Assembly: GCA_002412925.1 (NCBI GenBank)
Contig: DHVZ01000099.1
Span: 58,585-122,584 of the forward strand
Source of the DNA: Anaerolineales bacterium UBA5195
GTDB lineage: Bacteria > Chloroflexota > Anaerolineae > Anaerolineales > Villigracilaceae
DNA length: 64,000 nucleotides
Direction of reading: 5' to 3'
Each line of letters opens with the position of its first letter. Positions within the stretch are counted from its first letter, which is position 1. A model generated the notes under the pieces. It did no database searches. It saw only the letters and a list, made by a program, of their open reading frames with translations, and had not been told where the DNA came from. Of the stretch, positions 8,256 through 16,994 are shown one piece after another. The translations under genes and the position numbers were made by a program.

Positions 8256-9320
8256 ATGCAAAATATCCTTGTCACCGGCGGCGCCGGCTTTATCGGCGCG
8301 AACTTTGTCCGCTATTTGCTCAAGGCTGAACCGCAGGCCAAAATTGTTAACCTCGACCTGCTGACCTATGCCGGATCGCTCGAAAACCTGAAGGATTTGC
8401 CCGATCCGGGACGTCACATTTTTGTTCAAGGCGATATCTGTGACGATGAACTGGTCAACCGCCTGCTGCGCGAACACCAAATTGACACGATCATCCATTT
8501 CGCAGCCGAGTCGCATGTCGACCGGTCGATTCTTGGCCCCGCTGATTTTGTCCGCACAAATGTGATGGGGACGTTTACGCTCCTCGAAACGGTGAAAACC
8601 TATTGGGCGGAAAGCGGGGATATGTCCGGACGGAGATTCCATCACGTTTCCACCGACGAAGTTTTCGGGTCGTTGGGGCCCAGCGATCCCGCCTTCAGCG
8701 AGATGACGCCCTATGATCCGCGTTCGCCTTATTCGGCCTCGAAGGCCTCGTCCGATCACCTGGTGCGGGCATATTTCCACACTTACGGCCTGCCGGTAAC
8801 CATCACCAATTGCTCGAACAATTACGGCCCTTACCAGTTTCCCGAAAAACTGATCCCACTCATGGTCTTGAATGCCGTCCGTGGCAAACCGCTTCCGATT
8901 TATGGCGACGGCAAACAAATCCGCGATTGGTTGTATGTCGAAGACCACTGCGAGGCGATTTACCGCGTGGCGAAGGATGGACAGTTGGGTGAAACCTATA
9001 ACGTCGGCGGCGGCAACCAGCCTTATAACCTCGATCTGGTGACCGAGATTTGCGCCATTTTGGACGAATTACGCCCGGAGGGCGCCCCACATGCTGCGCT
9101 GATGACGCATGTCACCGACCGGCCCGGCCATGATCGCCGCTATGCGATGGACATCACCAAGATCCGCCGAGAACTGGGCTGGACGCCGCGCCACGAGATT
9201 GAATCCGGGCTGCGCGAGACCGTCCAGTGGTATCTGAGCCACACCGATTGGGTGGCTGCCCTCCTGGAGCAGGATGGTTACAGTGCCTGGCTCGATAAGA
9301 ATTACGAAAAACGGAAATAG
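8256..9320 (+). CDS. rfbB: dTDP-glucose 4,6-dehydratase
   Basis: A 354-residue extended short-chain dehydrogenase. It has the NAD-binding GGAGFIG at residues 8-14, HFAAESHVDRSI, HVSTDEVFGSLG, and the catalytic YSASK near residue 160. It converts dTDP-glucose to dTDP-4-keto-6-deoxy-glucose. I chose the ATG at 8256 because GGAG lies seven bases upstream and family members start with a short lead-in to the Rossmann fold; an ATG at 8244 would add four residues. It is followed nine bases later by rfbA. Confidence 0.94.
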   Translation: MQNILVTGGAGFIGANFVRYLLKAEPQAKIVNLDLLTYAGSLENLKDLPDPGRHIFVQGDICDDELVNRLLREHQIDTIIHFAAESHVDRSILGPADFVRTNVMGTFTLLETVKTYWAESGDMSGRRFHHVSTDEVFGSLGPSDPAFSEMTPYDPRSPYSASKASSDHLVRAYFHTYGLPVTITNCSNNYGPYQFPEKLIPLMVLNAVRGKPLPIYGDGKQIRDWLYVEDHCEAIYRVAKDGQLGETYNVGGGNQPYNLDLVTEICAILDELRPEGAPHAALMTHVTDRPGHDRRYAMDITKIRRELGWTPRHEIESGLRETVQWYLSHTDWVAALLEQDGYSAWLDKNYEKRK

Positions 9321-9329
9321 GAGCTTGCG

Positions 9330-10199
9330 ATGAAAGGAATTATTCTGGCGGGTGGCAAAGGGACGCGGCTTTATCCGCTGACGCTGGGTGTCAGCAAGCA
9401 GTTGCTCCCCGTTTATGATAAACCAATGATCTATTACCCGCTCTCGATGCTGATGCTTTCTGGGATCAGTGAGGTGCTTGTAATTAGTTCACCCGAGGAT
9501 TTGCCCCAGTTCCGTCGTTTGCTTGGGACGGGTGAACAGTGGGGGATGAAGTTTGCTTATATTGAGCAGACCGAGCCGCGCGGCCTGGCAGATGCTTTCA
9601 TCCTGGGGCGCGATTTTGTGGCCGGGGAGCCTTCGAGCCTGATTTTAGGAGACAATATCTTTTTTGGCACCGGTTTGTGGGATTATCTAAAGGCTGCTTC
9701 TGAGTTAACCAGTGGGGCGCAGGTCTTTGCCTACCCGGTGCGCAATCCGCAGGAATATGGCGTGGTCGAGTTCGATCAGACCTGGAAGGCCCTCAGCCTC
9801 GAAGAGAAACCCAAACATCCCAAATCTCGCTATGCGGTGCCGGGACTGTATTTTTACGATCACAAAGTCTGTGAGATTGCCGCTCAGATCAAGCCATCGG
9901 CGCGCGGCGAGATTGAAATTACGGATGTCAACCAAACTTACCTGGAGCTGGGCGAACTACAAGTCCAACCCCTGGGTCGCGGCGTGGCCTGGCTGGATGC
10001 CGGAACACACGAAAACCTGCTTCAGGCGGCGAACTTTGTCCAGGCAGTGGAGGAGCGGCAGGGATTGATGATAGGTTGCCCTGAAGAAGTGGCCTATAGG
10101 ATGGGTTTCATCAATCGAGAGCAATTGACTGAGCTTGCCAATCATTTTCGCCAGTCCAGTTATGGGAACTATCTGTTACGCGTGGTTGAAGACCTCTAA
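9330..10199 (+). CDS. rfbA: Glucose-1-phosphate thymidylyltransferase
   Basis: A 289-residue nucleotidyltransferase with the signature GGKGTRLYPLT near residue 8, the KQLLPVYDKPMIYYPLS block, and the conserved LGDNIFFG and DAGTHENLLQAA segments. It makes dTDP-glucose from dTTP and glucose 1-phosphate, the first step of the dTDP-sugar pathway here. AGGAG stands seven bases before the ATG. Length is normal for RfbA/RmlA. No rfbC or rfbD (rhamnose) genes are in the window, so the pathway seen here leads to the 4-amino sugar through rffA. Confidence 0.95.
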   Translation: MKGIILAGGKGTRLYPLTLGVSKQLLPVYDKPMIYYPLSMLMLSGISEVLVISSPEDLPQFRRLLGTGEQWGMKFAYIEQTEPRGLADAFILGRDFVAGEPSSLILGDNIFFGTGLWDYLKAASELTSGAQVFAYPVRNPQEYGVVEFDQTWKALSLEEKPKHPKSRYAVPGLYFYDHKVCEIAAQIKPSARGEIEITDVNQTYLELGELQVQPLGRGVAWLDAGTHENLLQAANFVQAVEERQGLMIGCPEEVAYRMGFINREQLTELANHFRQSSYGNYLLRVVEDL

Positions 10200-10203
10200 A
10201 TCG

Positions 10204-12216
10204 ATGAGAAAACAGGCCCTGCCTCCCTGGGTCTTCCCGCTGGCTTTGCTTGCGCTGACTACCCTGACCTATGGTCCGCTGCTCAACCAGCTTGGCCTGT
10301 ATTGGGATGACTGGGTTTTTGCCTGGACCCGTTCCCAGCTTGGCTTGCAAGGCTTGCGCGACCTGTTTGAGGGTACCCGTCCCATCCGTGGCTGGGTCGA
10401 GGCCGCGCTTACCCCGCTACTGGGGATCAGCCCCCTGCGCTGGCAGGCTTACGCGCTGTTGATGCGCGGGTTGTCGGCGGTCTGTTTCTGGTGGTTCCTG
10501 CGTCAGTTGTGGCCCGAGCGCCGCGTGGAAGCTTTTTTTGCGGCCAGTGTGGCAGTGGTTTTCCCGGTCTTTACCCAGCAGCCGCAGGCGATGACCTATC
10601 ACTATTTCTGGACATTCCAGGGCTTCCTGTTCCTGTCATTTGGGTTAATGGTGCGTTCCTTGCGAACAGCAGGGAAGCCAATCTGGTGGATGTATGCTCT
10701 TGCCCTGGGATTATCGGCCATGCAGTTGGCTTCCATGGAATACTTGCTTGGACAGGAAATTCTGCGCCCGTTCATGCTCTGGCTGGTTCTGAGCCGGCAA
10801 ACTCCTGCTCTGAAAGAACGCCTCAAACGCACAATCCTATATGAAATTCCATTTGTTCTTGTGCTGGCTGGCTATCTGTACTGGCGATTTTTCCTGTATT
10901 CGCACTCGATTTATTCCCCCATGCTTTTACATGAAGCCAGCGCTAATCCTATCACCACGTTGACCGGCCTGCTGAGTGTCATGTTTAATAATATTGATAT
11001 TGTGTTGATCCAGGGCTGGCTGCAAATATTCCAGTTGCCGGGCGCTGATCAATTGGGCGTTTCACTTACCTGGGTCTATGTGCTGGTGTTCCTTGGCATC
11101 CTTGTCGGATGGGCAGCGCTCTTCCATATGGCCGATGACGGGACAGCCTCTCCCATGCCATGGGCCTGGGTCTGGGGCGGGCTGGGTGGTATGCTCGTGG
11201 CCGGGCTGCCTTTCCTGATTGCCGGGCTGTCCCTGCGCACCGTTTTCCCCGATAACCGCTTTTCGCTGCCGTTTATCCCGTTGGTGGGTATGTTCATGGC
11301 CGGGATCTTGCATCTGATTCCTGGCCGCCCGCGCCAATTCCTGATTGCCAGTCTTTTGCTGGCCTTTGCCGCGGGCTTCCAGATCCAGACCGCTGATGTT
11401 TACCGGGATCAGTTTAAGGCCGATAAATATTTTTTCTGGCAATTGGCCTGGCGCGCGCCGGGGCTTGAACCGGGGACAGCCGTTCTCTCACAGGATGACA
11501 AAACTTTCCTATTCGACGATGACGAGGCGCTCACCATCCCGCTCAACTGGATATATGCGCCCGATCACAAGACCAGACAATTCCCTTATCAATACCAATT
11601 CATCTCCATCCGCCTCGAAAAAACGCTGGAGACCATGCTTGCCAATCCACAGGCCTCGCAGGCGATTGTTGTGCGCTATGCTGCGCCCTCCTGCCTGCAT
11701 GTCCTCGACCCCGTTTATGACCGCTGGCTGTTGAGCCTGCCGCACGCGCAGGATGTCAGCCTGGCCTCGGCGCTGGGCCTGCCGCTCATTCCCGCGGACA
11801 CCCTGCGCGCCCTGCCGCTCTCGAACACTTCGCTGATTTTACCTGAAGCCCCGCAGTTGCGGATGCCTCCCCTGCTCGGCGCAGAACCAGAGCATAAATG
11901 GTGCTATACCTACCAGAAGGCGGATTTGGCCCGCCAACAGGGGGATTGGGAAACGGTTGCAAGGCTCGGCGACCAGGCCTTTGCTGTGCCGATGCTTCCC
12001 GACGACCCGTATGAATACCTTCCGTTTATCGAAGCTTATGCCCGCCTGGGGCGTGTCAAAGACGCCCGTTTACTGACCCGCCAGGTTGCTGCGGACATGC
12101 CGCTGCTCAAGCCCGCTCTCTGCGCTGCTTGGGAGCGGGTTGGTCAGCAGGAAGCTGTCCCCGCCGAAACGGTGGCCGCGCTCAAGTCAGAATTAGGGAT
12201 TTGTCCGGTGCCATGA
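10204..12216 (+). CDS. Polytopic membrane protein, GT-C-like
   Basis: A 670-residue protein with about ten or more hydrophobic segments in the first 430 residues and a soluble C-terminal part with helix-pair features (near DLARQQGDWETVARLGDQA) reminiscent of tetratricopeptide repeats. An early acidic pair in the first loop (LYWDDWVF, about residues 34-41) is the layout seen in GT-C membrane glycosyltransferases that use lipid-linked sugars. I do not recognise a named family. The start at 10204 avoids a long overlap with rfbA. It overlaps the next GT2 gene by four bases (ATGA), which supports a shared role in glycan transfer on the outer face of the membrane. Confidence 0.7.
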   Translation: MRKQALPPWVFPLALLALTTLTYGPLLNQLGLYWDDWVFAWTRSQLGLQGLRDLFEGTRPIRGWVEAALTPLLGISPLRWQAYALLMRGLSAVCFWWFLRQLWPERRVEAFFAASVAVVFPVFTQQPQAMTYHYFWTFQGFLFLSFGLMVRSLRTAGKPIWWMYALALGLSAMQLASMEYLLGQEILRPFMLWLVLSRQTPALKERLKRTILYEIPFVLVLAGYLYWRFFLYSHSIYSPMLLHEASANPITTLTGLLSVMFNNIDIVLIQGWLQIFQLPGADQLGVSLTWVYVLVFLGILVGWAALFHMADDGTASPMPWAWVWGGLGGMLVAGLPFLIAGLSLRTVFPDNRFSLPFIPLVGMFMAGILHLIPGRPRQFLIASLLLAFAAGFQIQTADVYRDQFKADKYFFWQLAWRAPGLEPGTAVLSQDDKTFLFDDDEALTIPLNWIYAPDHKTRQFPYQYQFISIRLEKTLETMLANPQASQAIVVRYAAPSCLHVLDPVYDRWLLSLPHAQDVSLASALGLPLIPADTLRALPLSNTSLILPEAPQLRMPPLLGAEPEHKWCYTYQKADLARQQGDWETVARLGDQAFAVPMLPDDPYEYLPFIEAYARLGRVKDARLLTRQVAADMPLLKPALCAAWERVGQQEAVPAETVAALKSELGICPVP

Positions 12217-13142
12217 TGATAAAAAAAATCTCCCTTGTGATTCCTGTTTTCAATGAATCCGACGTGATCGAACAATCACACGCCAATTTAACCGCAGCCA
12301 TCAACATGCTGCCCTATGATTTTTCGATTTACTACGTTGATGACGGTTCTGCTGATGGAACCGATGCCGTGCTGGCGACCCTTGCCGCGCAGGATGCCCG
12401 CGTCCACCCGCTGAATCTCAGTCGAAATTTTGGACACCAGGCCGCTCTCACCGCCGGGCTGGATCACGCTGATGGTGAGGTGATCATTTCAATGGATGGT
12501 GACGGCCAGCACCCGCCTGGAATGCTGGCCGAGATGATTGCACTTGTCGAGCAGGGCTATGACATTGTCCAGGCCCAGCGCATCGAAGAGAACCAGGCTT
12601 TCTCGTTCAAGAAAGTCACCTCTGGGGCGTTTTACTCGCTGCTTAACCGGATTAGCGGCACACACGTCGAACCTGGCGCCGCAGACTTCCGCGCTCTGTC
12701 ACGCCAGGCGCTCGAGGCGCTCAAATCGATGCCCGAATACCACCGTTTTTTGCGCGGCATGATTGCCTGGATGGGTTACAAAAGCGTCATTCTGCCCTAT
12801 CATGAGCCCAGGCGCATGGCCGGGAAGTCAAAATATTCGCTTGGCAAGATGCTGCGCCTGGCCTCGGACGCCATCTTTTCATTTTCCCTGATGCCGCTCT
12901 ATATTGGTCTGAGCGTCGGCGGGTTGTTCCTGATGCTGGCCGCGGCCCAAATCGTCTATGTGCTCGTCATTGCAATTACCAAACCAGCCAACGTTTATAT
13001 TGCCCCCGGCTGGAGTTCGCTGATGGCGATTCTCTTGATTGCCAGCGGCATCATCATGATCCTGCTCGGTTTTATCGGTGTCTACGTGGGCTATATTTTC
13101 CAGCAGGTCAAGGGGCGGCCGGTGTATTTGTTGAAGAAGTGA
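12213..13142 (+). CDS. Family 2 glycosyltransferase, GtrB-like
   Basis: A 309-residue paralogue of the enzyme at 4764-5684. The GT-A domain begins ISLVIPVFNESDVIEQ, with YVDDGSADGT and IISMDGDGQHPP as the nucleotide-metal motifs, followed by two C-terminal membrane helices (about residues 225-300). It probably loads a sugar onto polyprenyl phosphate, which the neighbouring polytopic proteins would then use as donor. The start at 12213 gives the four-base ATGA overlap with the preceding gene. A longer in-frame extension begins inside the previous gene and has no family support. Confidence 0.88.
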   Translation: MMIKKISLVIPVFNESDVIEQSHANLTAAINMLPYDFSIYYVDDGSADGTDAVLATLAAQDARVHPLNLSRNFGHQAALTAGLDHADGEVIISMDGDGQHPPGMLAEMIALVEQGYDIVQAQRIEENQAFSFKKVTSGAFYSLLNRISGTHVEPGAADFRALSRQALEALKSMPEYHRFLRGMIAWMGYKSVILPYHEPRRMAGKSKYSLGKMLRLASDAIFSFSLMPLYIGLSVGGLFLMLAAAQIVYVLVIAITKPANVYIAPGWSSLMAILLIASGIIMILLGFIGVYVGYIFQQVKGRPVYLLKK

Positions 13143-13150
13143 GGCTGTTT

Positions 13151-13228
13151 GTCATTTCGAAGAAGCGCTAGCGACTGAGAAATCCTCCACCCAGTTGAGA
13201 AAGATTTCTTGCTAACGCTCGAAATGAC
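13151..13228. repeat. Palindromic intergenic repeat, GTCATTTCGA type
   Basis: Ten-base terminal inverted repeats GTCATTTCGA/TCGAAATGAC enclose a nested imperfect dyad (AGCGCTAGCGACTGAGAAATC against GATTTCTTGCTAACGCT). It fills most of the gap between a GT2 gene and a membrane protein gene. It looks like a non-autonomous dispersed repeat. Confidence 0.65.
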
Positions 13229-13247
13229 ATAACCCAGACCGTTTATT

Positions 13248-14822
13248 ATGCTAAGAACTCTCCCCAAAAACTTCGATTGGATTTTTCTGATCACCCTCTC
13301 CCTGGCCGGGATCGGGCTGGTTTTCCTGGCAACCTCGAAATATGGTGCCGGGGTGGCAGGTGATTCGATTCACTATCTTTCGGTGGCTGAGAACCTGCTC
13401 AAAGTGCGGGGCCTCATTGACTATGTTGATACTCCGCTGATTTGGTTTCCGCCGCTGCTTTCGGTACTGATTGCCGGGCTGGCTTGGCCTTTCCGGGCAG
13501 ATGTCTTGCTGGTCAGCGGCGTTTTGAACGCATTTCTCTGGGGCCTGAACATTTTTTTGAGCGGTTATTTCCTGCAGCGCATATTCGTTGGGCGCCCCGT
13601 TTATTTCTACCTTTCTTCCCTGGTGATTTTCCTGTCACCCTCCTCGCTGACGATGCATGCCAGCGTCCTTTCAGACCCACTCTTCCTGAGTTTTACTTTG
13701 CTTTTTTTTATTGCCGGGGAACGCTACCTCGAAAAACCCGCCTGGTGGTCTTTTGCGGCCATGTTCGCGCTGGCGCTCCTGGCGCCTCTGTTGCGCTATT
13801 CAGGTTTTACGCATGTTGTCACCGGCGGATTGATCATTCTCTATGCTCATGGGAGAAAGCTACTGAAAAGCCTGCCGCTGGCAGCGATTTTTGGTGTCCT
13901 AACCCTGCTCCCCAGCGCATTATGGATTTATCTGCATAATTACCGAAACTCAGGAACCTGGTGGGGGGGCTCCACTACAGCTGGCGCGGATGTGATGACC
14001 AACATCCTCCAATCCCTGCGCAAAATCATGTATTGGTTCTTCCCCTACAGACCAATTTCAAAAGATGGGTTTGCCGAACCGGTCATTTTGTTGATAGCGC
14101 TGCTGATGATTCTGGTTTTGATAAATAAAAAGCAGGATTGGCTCAACTTTGGAAAAGAATTCCGGCGCCCGGCGCTCATCTCGACCATTTTGCTGTCAGG
14201 TGTCTATTTCTCATCCCTGGTGCTCAATATGCAAACGGGCGACCATCGGGTCCTTTTTTCAGACCGGTATGTAGTGATTATCTTTGTGCCAGTCCTGGCA
14301 TTGATTTTTCTCATTTTCGACTGTTTGATTCTGCCGCATATTCATTTTCGGAGAGAGTATTTGCAGATAGGCCTGTTCGTTTTGTTTTTGCTTTGGTCAT
14401 CTTACCCGGTTTATAAACTCTATAAATATGCCAGGCTCAGCCTGGCTGAAGGGGAGAGTGGCTATAACCAGTACAACACTCGGGCATTCCACGAATCTGA
14501 AATCCTCGAGAAAACAAAGAGCCTGCTTGCCAGGGAGCCGCAGGCCCGCCTGTACAGCAACATCTCCCCGGCGGTCTGGCTGATGACCCGGCATACGATG
14601 ACTCTGCCCCCGGCACAGGATGTTGAACGCACAAAAGACGAAATCAAGGCCGATTTTGCGGGTTGGCCACAAAATAAACCCGGTTATTACATCTGGTTCG
14701 AGCCGGACCCCTTCGAACTATTCATGCCACTCGATGACCTGGCCCTGGTGGCTGACATGGAAGTCGTTGAGAAAGCCGCAGATGGGATGATTGTACGCAT
14801 TTGGCCGCGGGAGGGTCAATAA
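13248..14822 (+). CDS. Polytopic membrane protein, ArnT/PMT-like
   Basis: A 524-residue protein with about ten to twelve hydrophobic helices in the first 400 residues and a soluble C-terminal domain. The N-terminal loop VAGDSIHYLSVAENLL carries an acidic residue after the first helix, as in GT39/ArnT-like glycosyltransferases, though no complete family signature is visible. The position at the end of the glycan locus, after a lipid-carrier glycosyltransferase, supports a membrane glycosyltransferase role. The start lacks an obvious ribosome site. It may use the polyprenyl-phosphate sugar made by the preceding enzyme; this is inference. Confidence 0.7.
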   Translation: MLRTLPKNFDWIFLITLSLAGIGLVFLATSKYGAGVAGDSIHYLSVAENLLKVRGLIDYVDTPLIWFPPLLSVLIAGLAWPFRADVLLVSGVLNAFLWGLNIFLSGYFLQRIFVGRPVYFYLSSLVIFLSPSSLTMHASVLSDPLFLSFTLLFFIAGERYLEKPAWWSFAAMFALALLAPLLRYSGFTHVVTGGLIILYAHGRKLLKSLPLAAIFGVLTLLPSALWIYLHNYRNSGTWWGGSTTAGADVMTNILQSLRKIMYWFFPYRPISKDGFAEPVILLIALLMILVLINKKQDWLNFGKEFRRPALISTILLSGVYFSSLVLNMQTGDHRVLFSDRYVVIIFVPVLALIFLIFDCLILPHIHFRREYLQIGLFVLFLLWSSYPVYKLYKYARLSLAEGESGYNQYNTRAFHESEILEKTKSLLAREPQARLYSNISPAVWLMTRHTMTLPPAQDVERTKDEIKADFAGWPQNKPGYYIWFEPDPFELFMPLDDLALVADMEVVEKAADGMIVRIWPREGQ

Positions 14823-14824
14823 CG

Positions 14825-15469
14825 ATGGCAGATTCACCAGTTTTTCAGTTGACCTTCCTCCGTCACGGCGAATCGGTTGGAAATGTAGAAAACCGATTCC
14901 AGGGTCAGAGCGATTTCCCGCTTTCCGAAACGGGACGTGCCCAGGCGCGGATGCTGGGGGAACGCTGGCGAGCCGAGGGACTGACTTTCGACACAATCAT
15001 CTCCAGCCCCTTGAGCCGTACGCGCGAAACGGCGGAAATTGTCGCTGCGGTGTTGGGAAATTTCCCAATTGAAAACGATCCGCTCTGGATGGAACGCGAC
15101 AACGGCAAACGCTCCGGTTTGACCTGGGACGAAGTCCAGGTGCAATTTCCGGATCCTGAATTTGTGACTCCTTTCGATTCGGTCGGTGAAACTGGCGAGG
15201 GCGATTGGGCACTTTACCTGCGTGGCGGACAGGCGCTCCACAAGATTCTCCAGCGGCCTCCGGCGCGTTACCTGGTGGTTACGCATGGCGCGATCTTGAA
15301 TATGACCCTCTATGCCATTCTGGGGATTGCGCCCCAGCCCAATTTCCAGGGGCCGCGCTTCCGGTTGGAGAATACCGCCTTTTGCCAGTTCCGCTACTAC
15401 CCGCAGGCCCATCGCTGGCGGGTGGATGTGATTGGGGATCGAAGTCATTGGAAAAATAGTAATCAGTGA
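14825..15469 (+). CDS. Histidine phosphatase family protein
   Basis: A 214-residue member of the phosphoglycerate-mutase-like branch: the catalytic LRHGES lies near residue 11, followed by RFQGQSDFPLSETGRAQA and the second histidine in VVTHGAILN. Such enzymes are broad phosphomonoesterases (CobC, GpmB or phosphoserine phosphatase-like). GGAGG lies upstream of the ATG at 14825, two bases after the previous stop. The acidic residue region is ERDNGKRSGL. The natural substrate is not evident. The following DNA glycosylase gene starts just after its stop. Confidence 0.88.
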   Translation: MADSPVFQLTFLRHGESVGNVENRFQGQSDFPLSETGRAQARMLGERWRAEGLTFDTIISSPLSRTRETAEIVAAVLGNFPIENDPLWMERDNGKRSGLTWDEVQVQFPDPEFVTPFDSVGETGEGDWALYLRGGQALHKILQRPPARYLVVTHGAILNMTLYAILGIAPQPNFQGPRFRLENTAFCQFRYYPQAHRWRVDVIGDRSHWKNSNQ

Positions 15470-15479
15470 CGAGTATAAA

Positions 15480-16076
15480 GTGGAAATTTTGCCCTTGCCA
15501 CAGTCATTCTATGAGCAGGAGACATTAAGTGTTGCGCGTGAGCTTTTGGGCTGCCGTTTGGTAAGGATATTAGACGGTGTCCGCTTAGCGGGAATCATCA
15601 CCGAAACGGAAGCCTATATCGGCGAGTCGGATTTGGGCTGTCATGCCAAAGCGGGGAGAACGCTGCGCACCCAGGTCATGTACGGGCCGCCGGGGCGGGC
15701 GTATGTCTATTTCACTTATGGGATGCATTGGATGCTGAACGCTGTCACTGAGGCCGAAGGGTTCCCCGCGGCAGTGCTGATTCGCGCTGTCGAAATGGAA
15801 GACGGGTTGAGGGTAGTCGAGTCCCGCCGTGCAAAGGCCAAAAGGGCTGATTGGACAAACGGCCCGGCCAAACTGACCCTGGCGTTCGGCATCGATTCGG
15901 CTCAAAACGATATCGACCTGACCACCGCTGAATCCGGCCTATGGATCGAGCGGGGAATTGTGATTTCTGACGCAAGCGTGACGATTGGGCCGCGTGTGGG
16001 TTTATATAGTGTGCCAGAACCGTGGAAGAGCCTCCCCTGGCGATTTAAGACAAATACCCTTGCAAATAAGGAGTAA
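15480..16076 (+). CDS. 3-methyladenine DNA glycosylase, AAG/MPG family
   Basis: A 198-residue base-excision repair enzyme of the alkyladenine glycosylase fold. Visible family blocks are LARELLGCRLVR-like (VARELLGCRLVR), ITETEAYIGESDLGCHA with the catalytic glutamate, GRAYVYFTYGMHWMLNAV and VLIRAVE. It removes alkylated purines from DNA. The start is uncertain: GTG at 15480 gives the usual short lead-in (EILPLPQSFYEQ), while a TTG at 15432 would overlap the previous gene by 38 bases. The etfB gene follows after three bases. Confidence 0.88.
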   Translation: MEILPLPQSFYEQETLSVARELLGCRLVRILDGVRLAGIITETEAYIGESDLGCHAKAGRTLRTQVMYGPPGRAYVYFTYGMHWMLNAVTEAEGFPAAVLIRAVEMEDGLRVVESRRAKAKRADWTNGPAKLTLAFGIDSAQNDIDLTTAESGLWIERGIVISDASVTIGPRVGLYSVPEPWKSLPWRFKTNTLANKE

Positions 16077-16079
16077 TCG

Positions 16080-16985
16080 ATGCCACCCATTCGATCGTAT
16101 CATTCGGTGGTGCTTGTCAAGCAGGTGCCCGATACGCGCAACGTCACCGGCGAGGTGATGACCGCGGACGGCACGATGAACCGCAGCGCGCTGGCGGCAA
16201 TTTTTAACCCGGAAGACTTGAATGCGCTGGAAATGGCCTTGAATTTCAAGGAACGCTACGGCGGGCGGGTTACGGTTTTGAGCATGGGGCCGCTGCAAGC
16301 CGCCAATGTCTTGCGTGAAGCGCTCTATCGCGGCGCTGACCAGGTCATTTTGCTTTCAGACCGCAAGTTTGCCGGGGCCGATACCCAGGCGACTTCGTAT
16401 ACCCTCAAGTGTGCGGTCGAAAAACTGGGCCAGTTCGACCTGGTCTTCTGCGGACGTCAGGCTATCGACGGGGATACCGCCCAGGTGGGGCCGCAGGTGG
16501 CCGAAAAGCTGCATATCCCGCAGATCACCTACGCCGAGTCGATTGTCGAATTGGATGAGAGCGGAATTGTCGTCCAGCGTGCTTTCGACCTGGGGAGTGA
16601 ACTGGTCAAGTGTACGTTGCCTTGCCTGCTGACTGTTGTTGGCTCGGCCAACCAGCCGCGGCCGGCTTCGGCGCGCAAGCAGATCATGTACAAGCTGGCG
16701 GCTCTCCCGGCGGAATATGACAAACTACTCGAAAAATGGCCCGAATTTGGCACGACCGAGACCCTCGAAGCCTACCTGGCTGAACGCAACCTGAAAATTC
16801 AGATGTGGAGCGCTGCCGATTTGAATGTGGATGAGGCGCAGTTGGGGCTGGGCGGTTCACCGACCCAGGTTTATAAGATCAATTATGTCGTGCTCGAAAC
16901 GACCGACAGCCAAGAAGTCCCTGCCACGCCAGAAGGCATCCAGGCGCTCGTGCATGAGTTGATTCAGGAATATATTGTGGGATAG
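16080..16985 (+). CDS. etfB: Electron transfer flavoprotein, beta subunit
   Basis: A 301-residue beta subunit with the usual opening VVLVKQVPDTRN, then GADQVILLSDRKFAGADTQATSYTL and FCGRQAIDGDTAQVGPQVAE, which form the AMP/FAD-binding fold. It is about 45 residues longer than many EtfB proteins, with the extra part at the C-terminus (about residues 245-301). AAGGAG precedes the ATG. Together with the alpha subunit encoded next, it accepts electrons from an acyl-CoA dehydrogenase such as the one encoded downstream. Electron-bifurcating forms exist, and sequence alone does not settle which type this is. Confidence 0.92.
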   Translation: MPPIRSYHSVVLVKQVPDTRNVTGEVMTADGTMNRSALAAIFNPEDLNALEMALNFKERYGGRVTVLSMGPLQAANVLREALYRGADQVILLSDRKFAGADTQATSYTLKCAVEKLGQFDLVFCGRQAIDGDTAQVGPQVAEKLHIPQITYAESIVELDESGIVVQRAFDLGSELVKCTLPCLLTVVGSANQPRPASARKQIMYKLAALPAEYDKLLEKWPEFGTTETLEAYLAERNLKIQMWSAADLNVDEAQLGLGGSPTQVYKINYVVLETTDSQEVPATPEGIQALVHELIQEYIVG

Positions 16986-16994
16986 GGGGCCAGG

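Noticed and set aside
12129..12212. 28-residue N-terminal extension of the second GtrB-like enzyme
   Set aside because: It lies wholly within the previous gene, and the ATG at 12213 gives the usual start of the GT-A fold and a four-base overlap.
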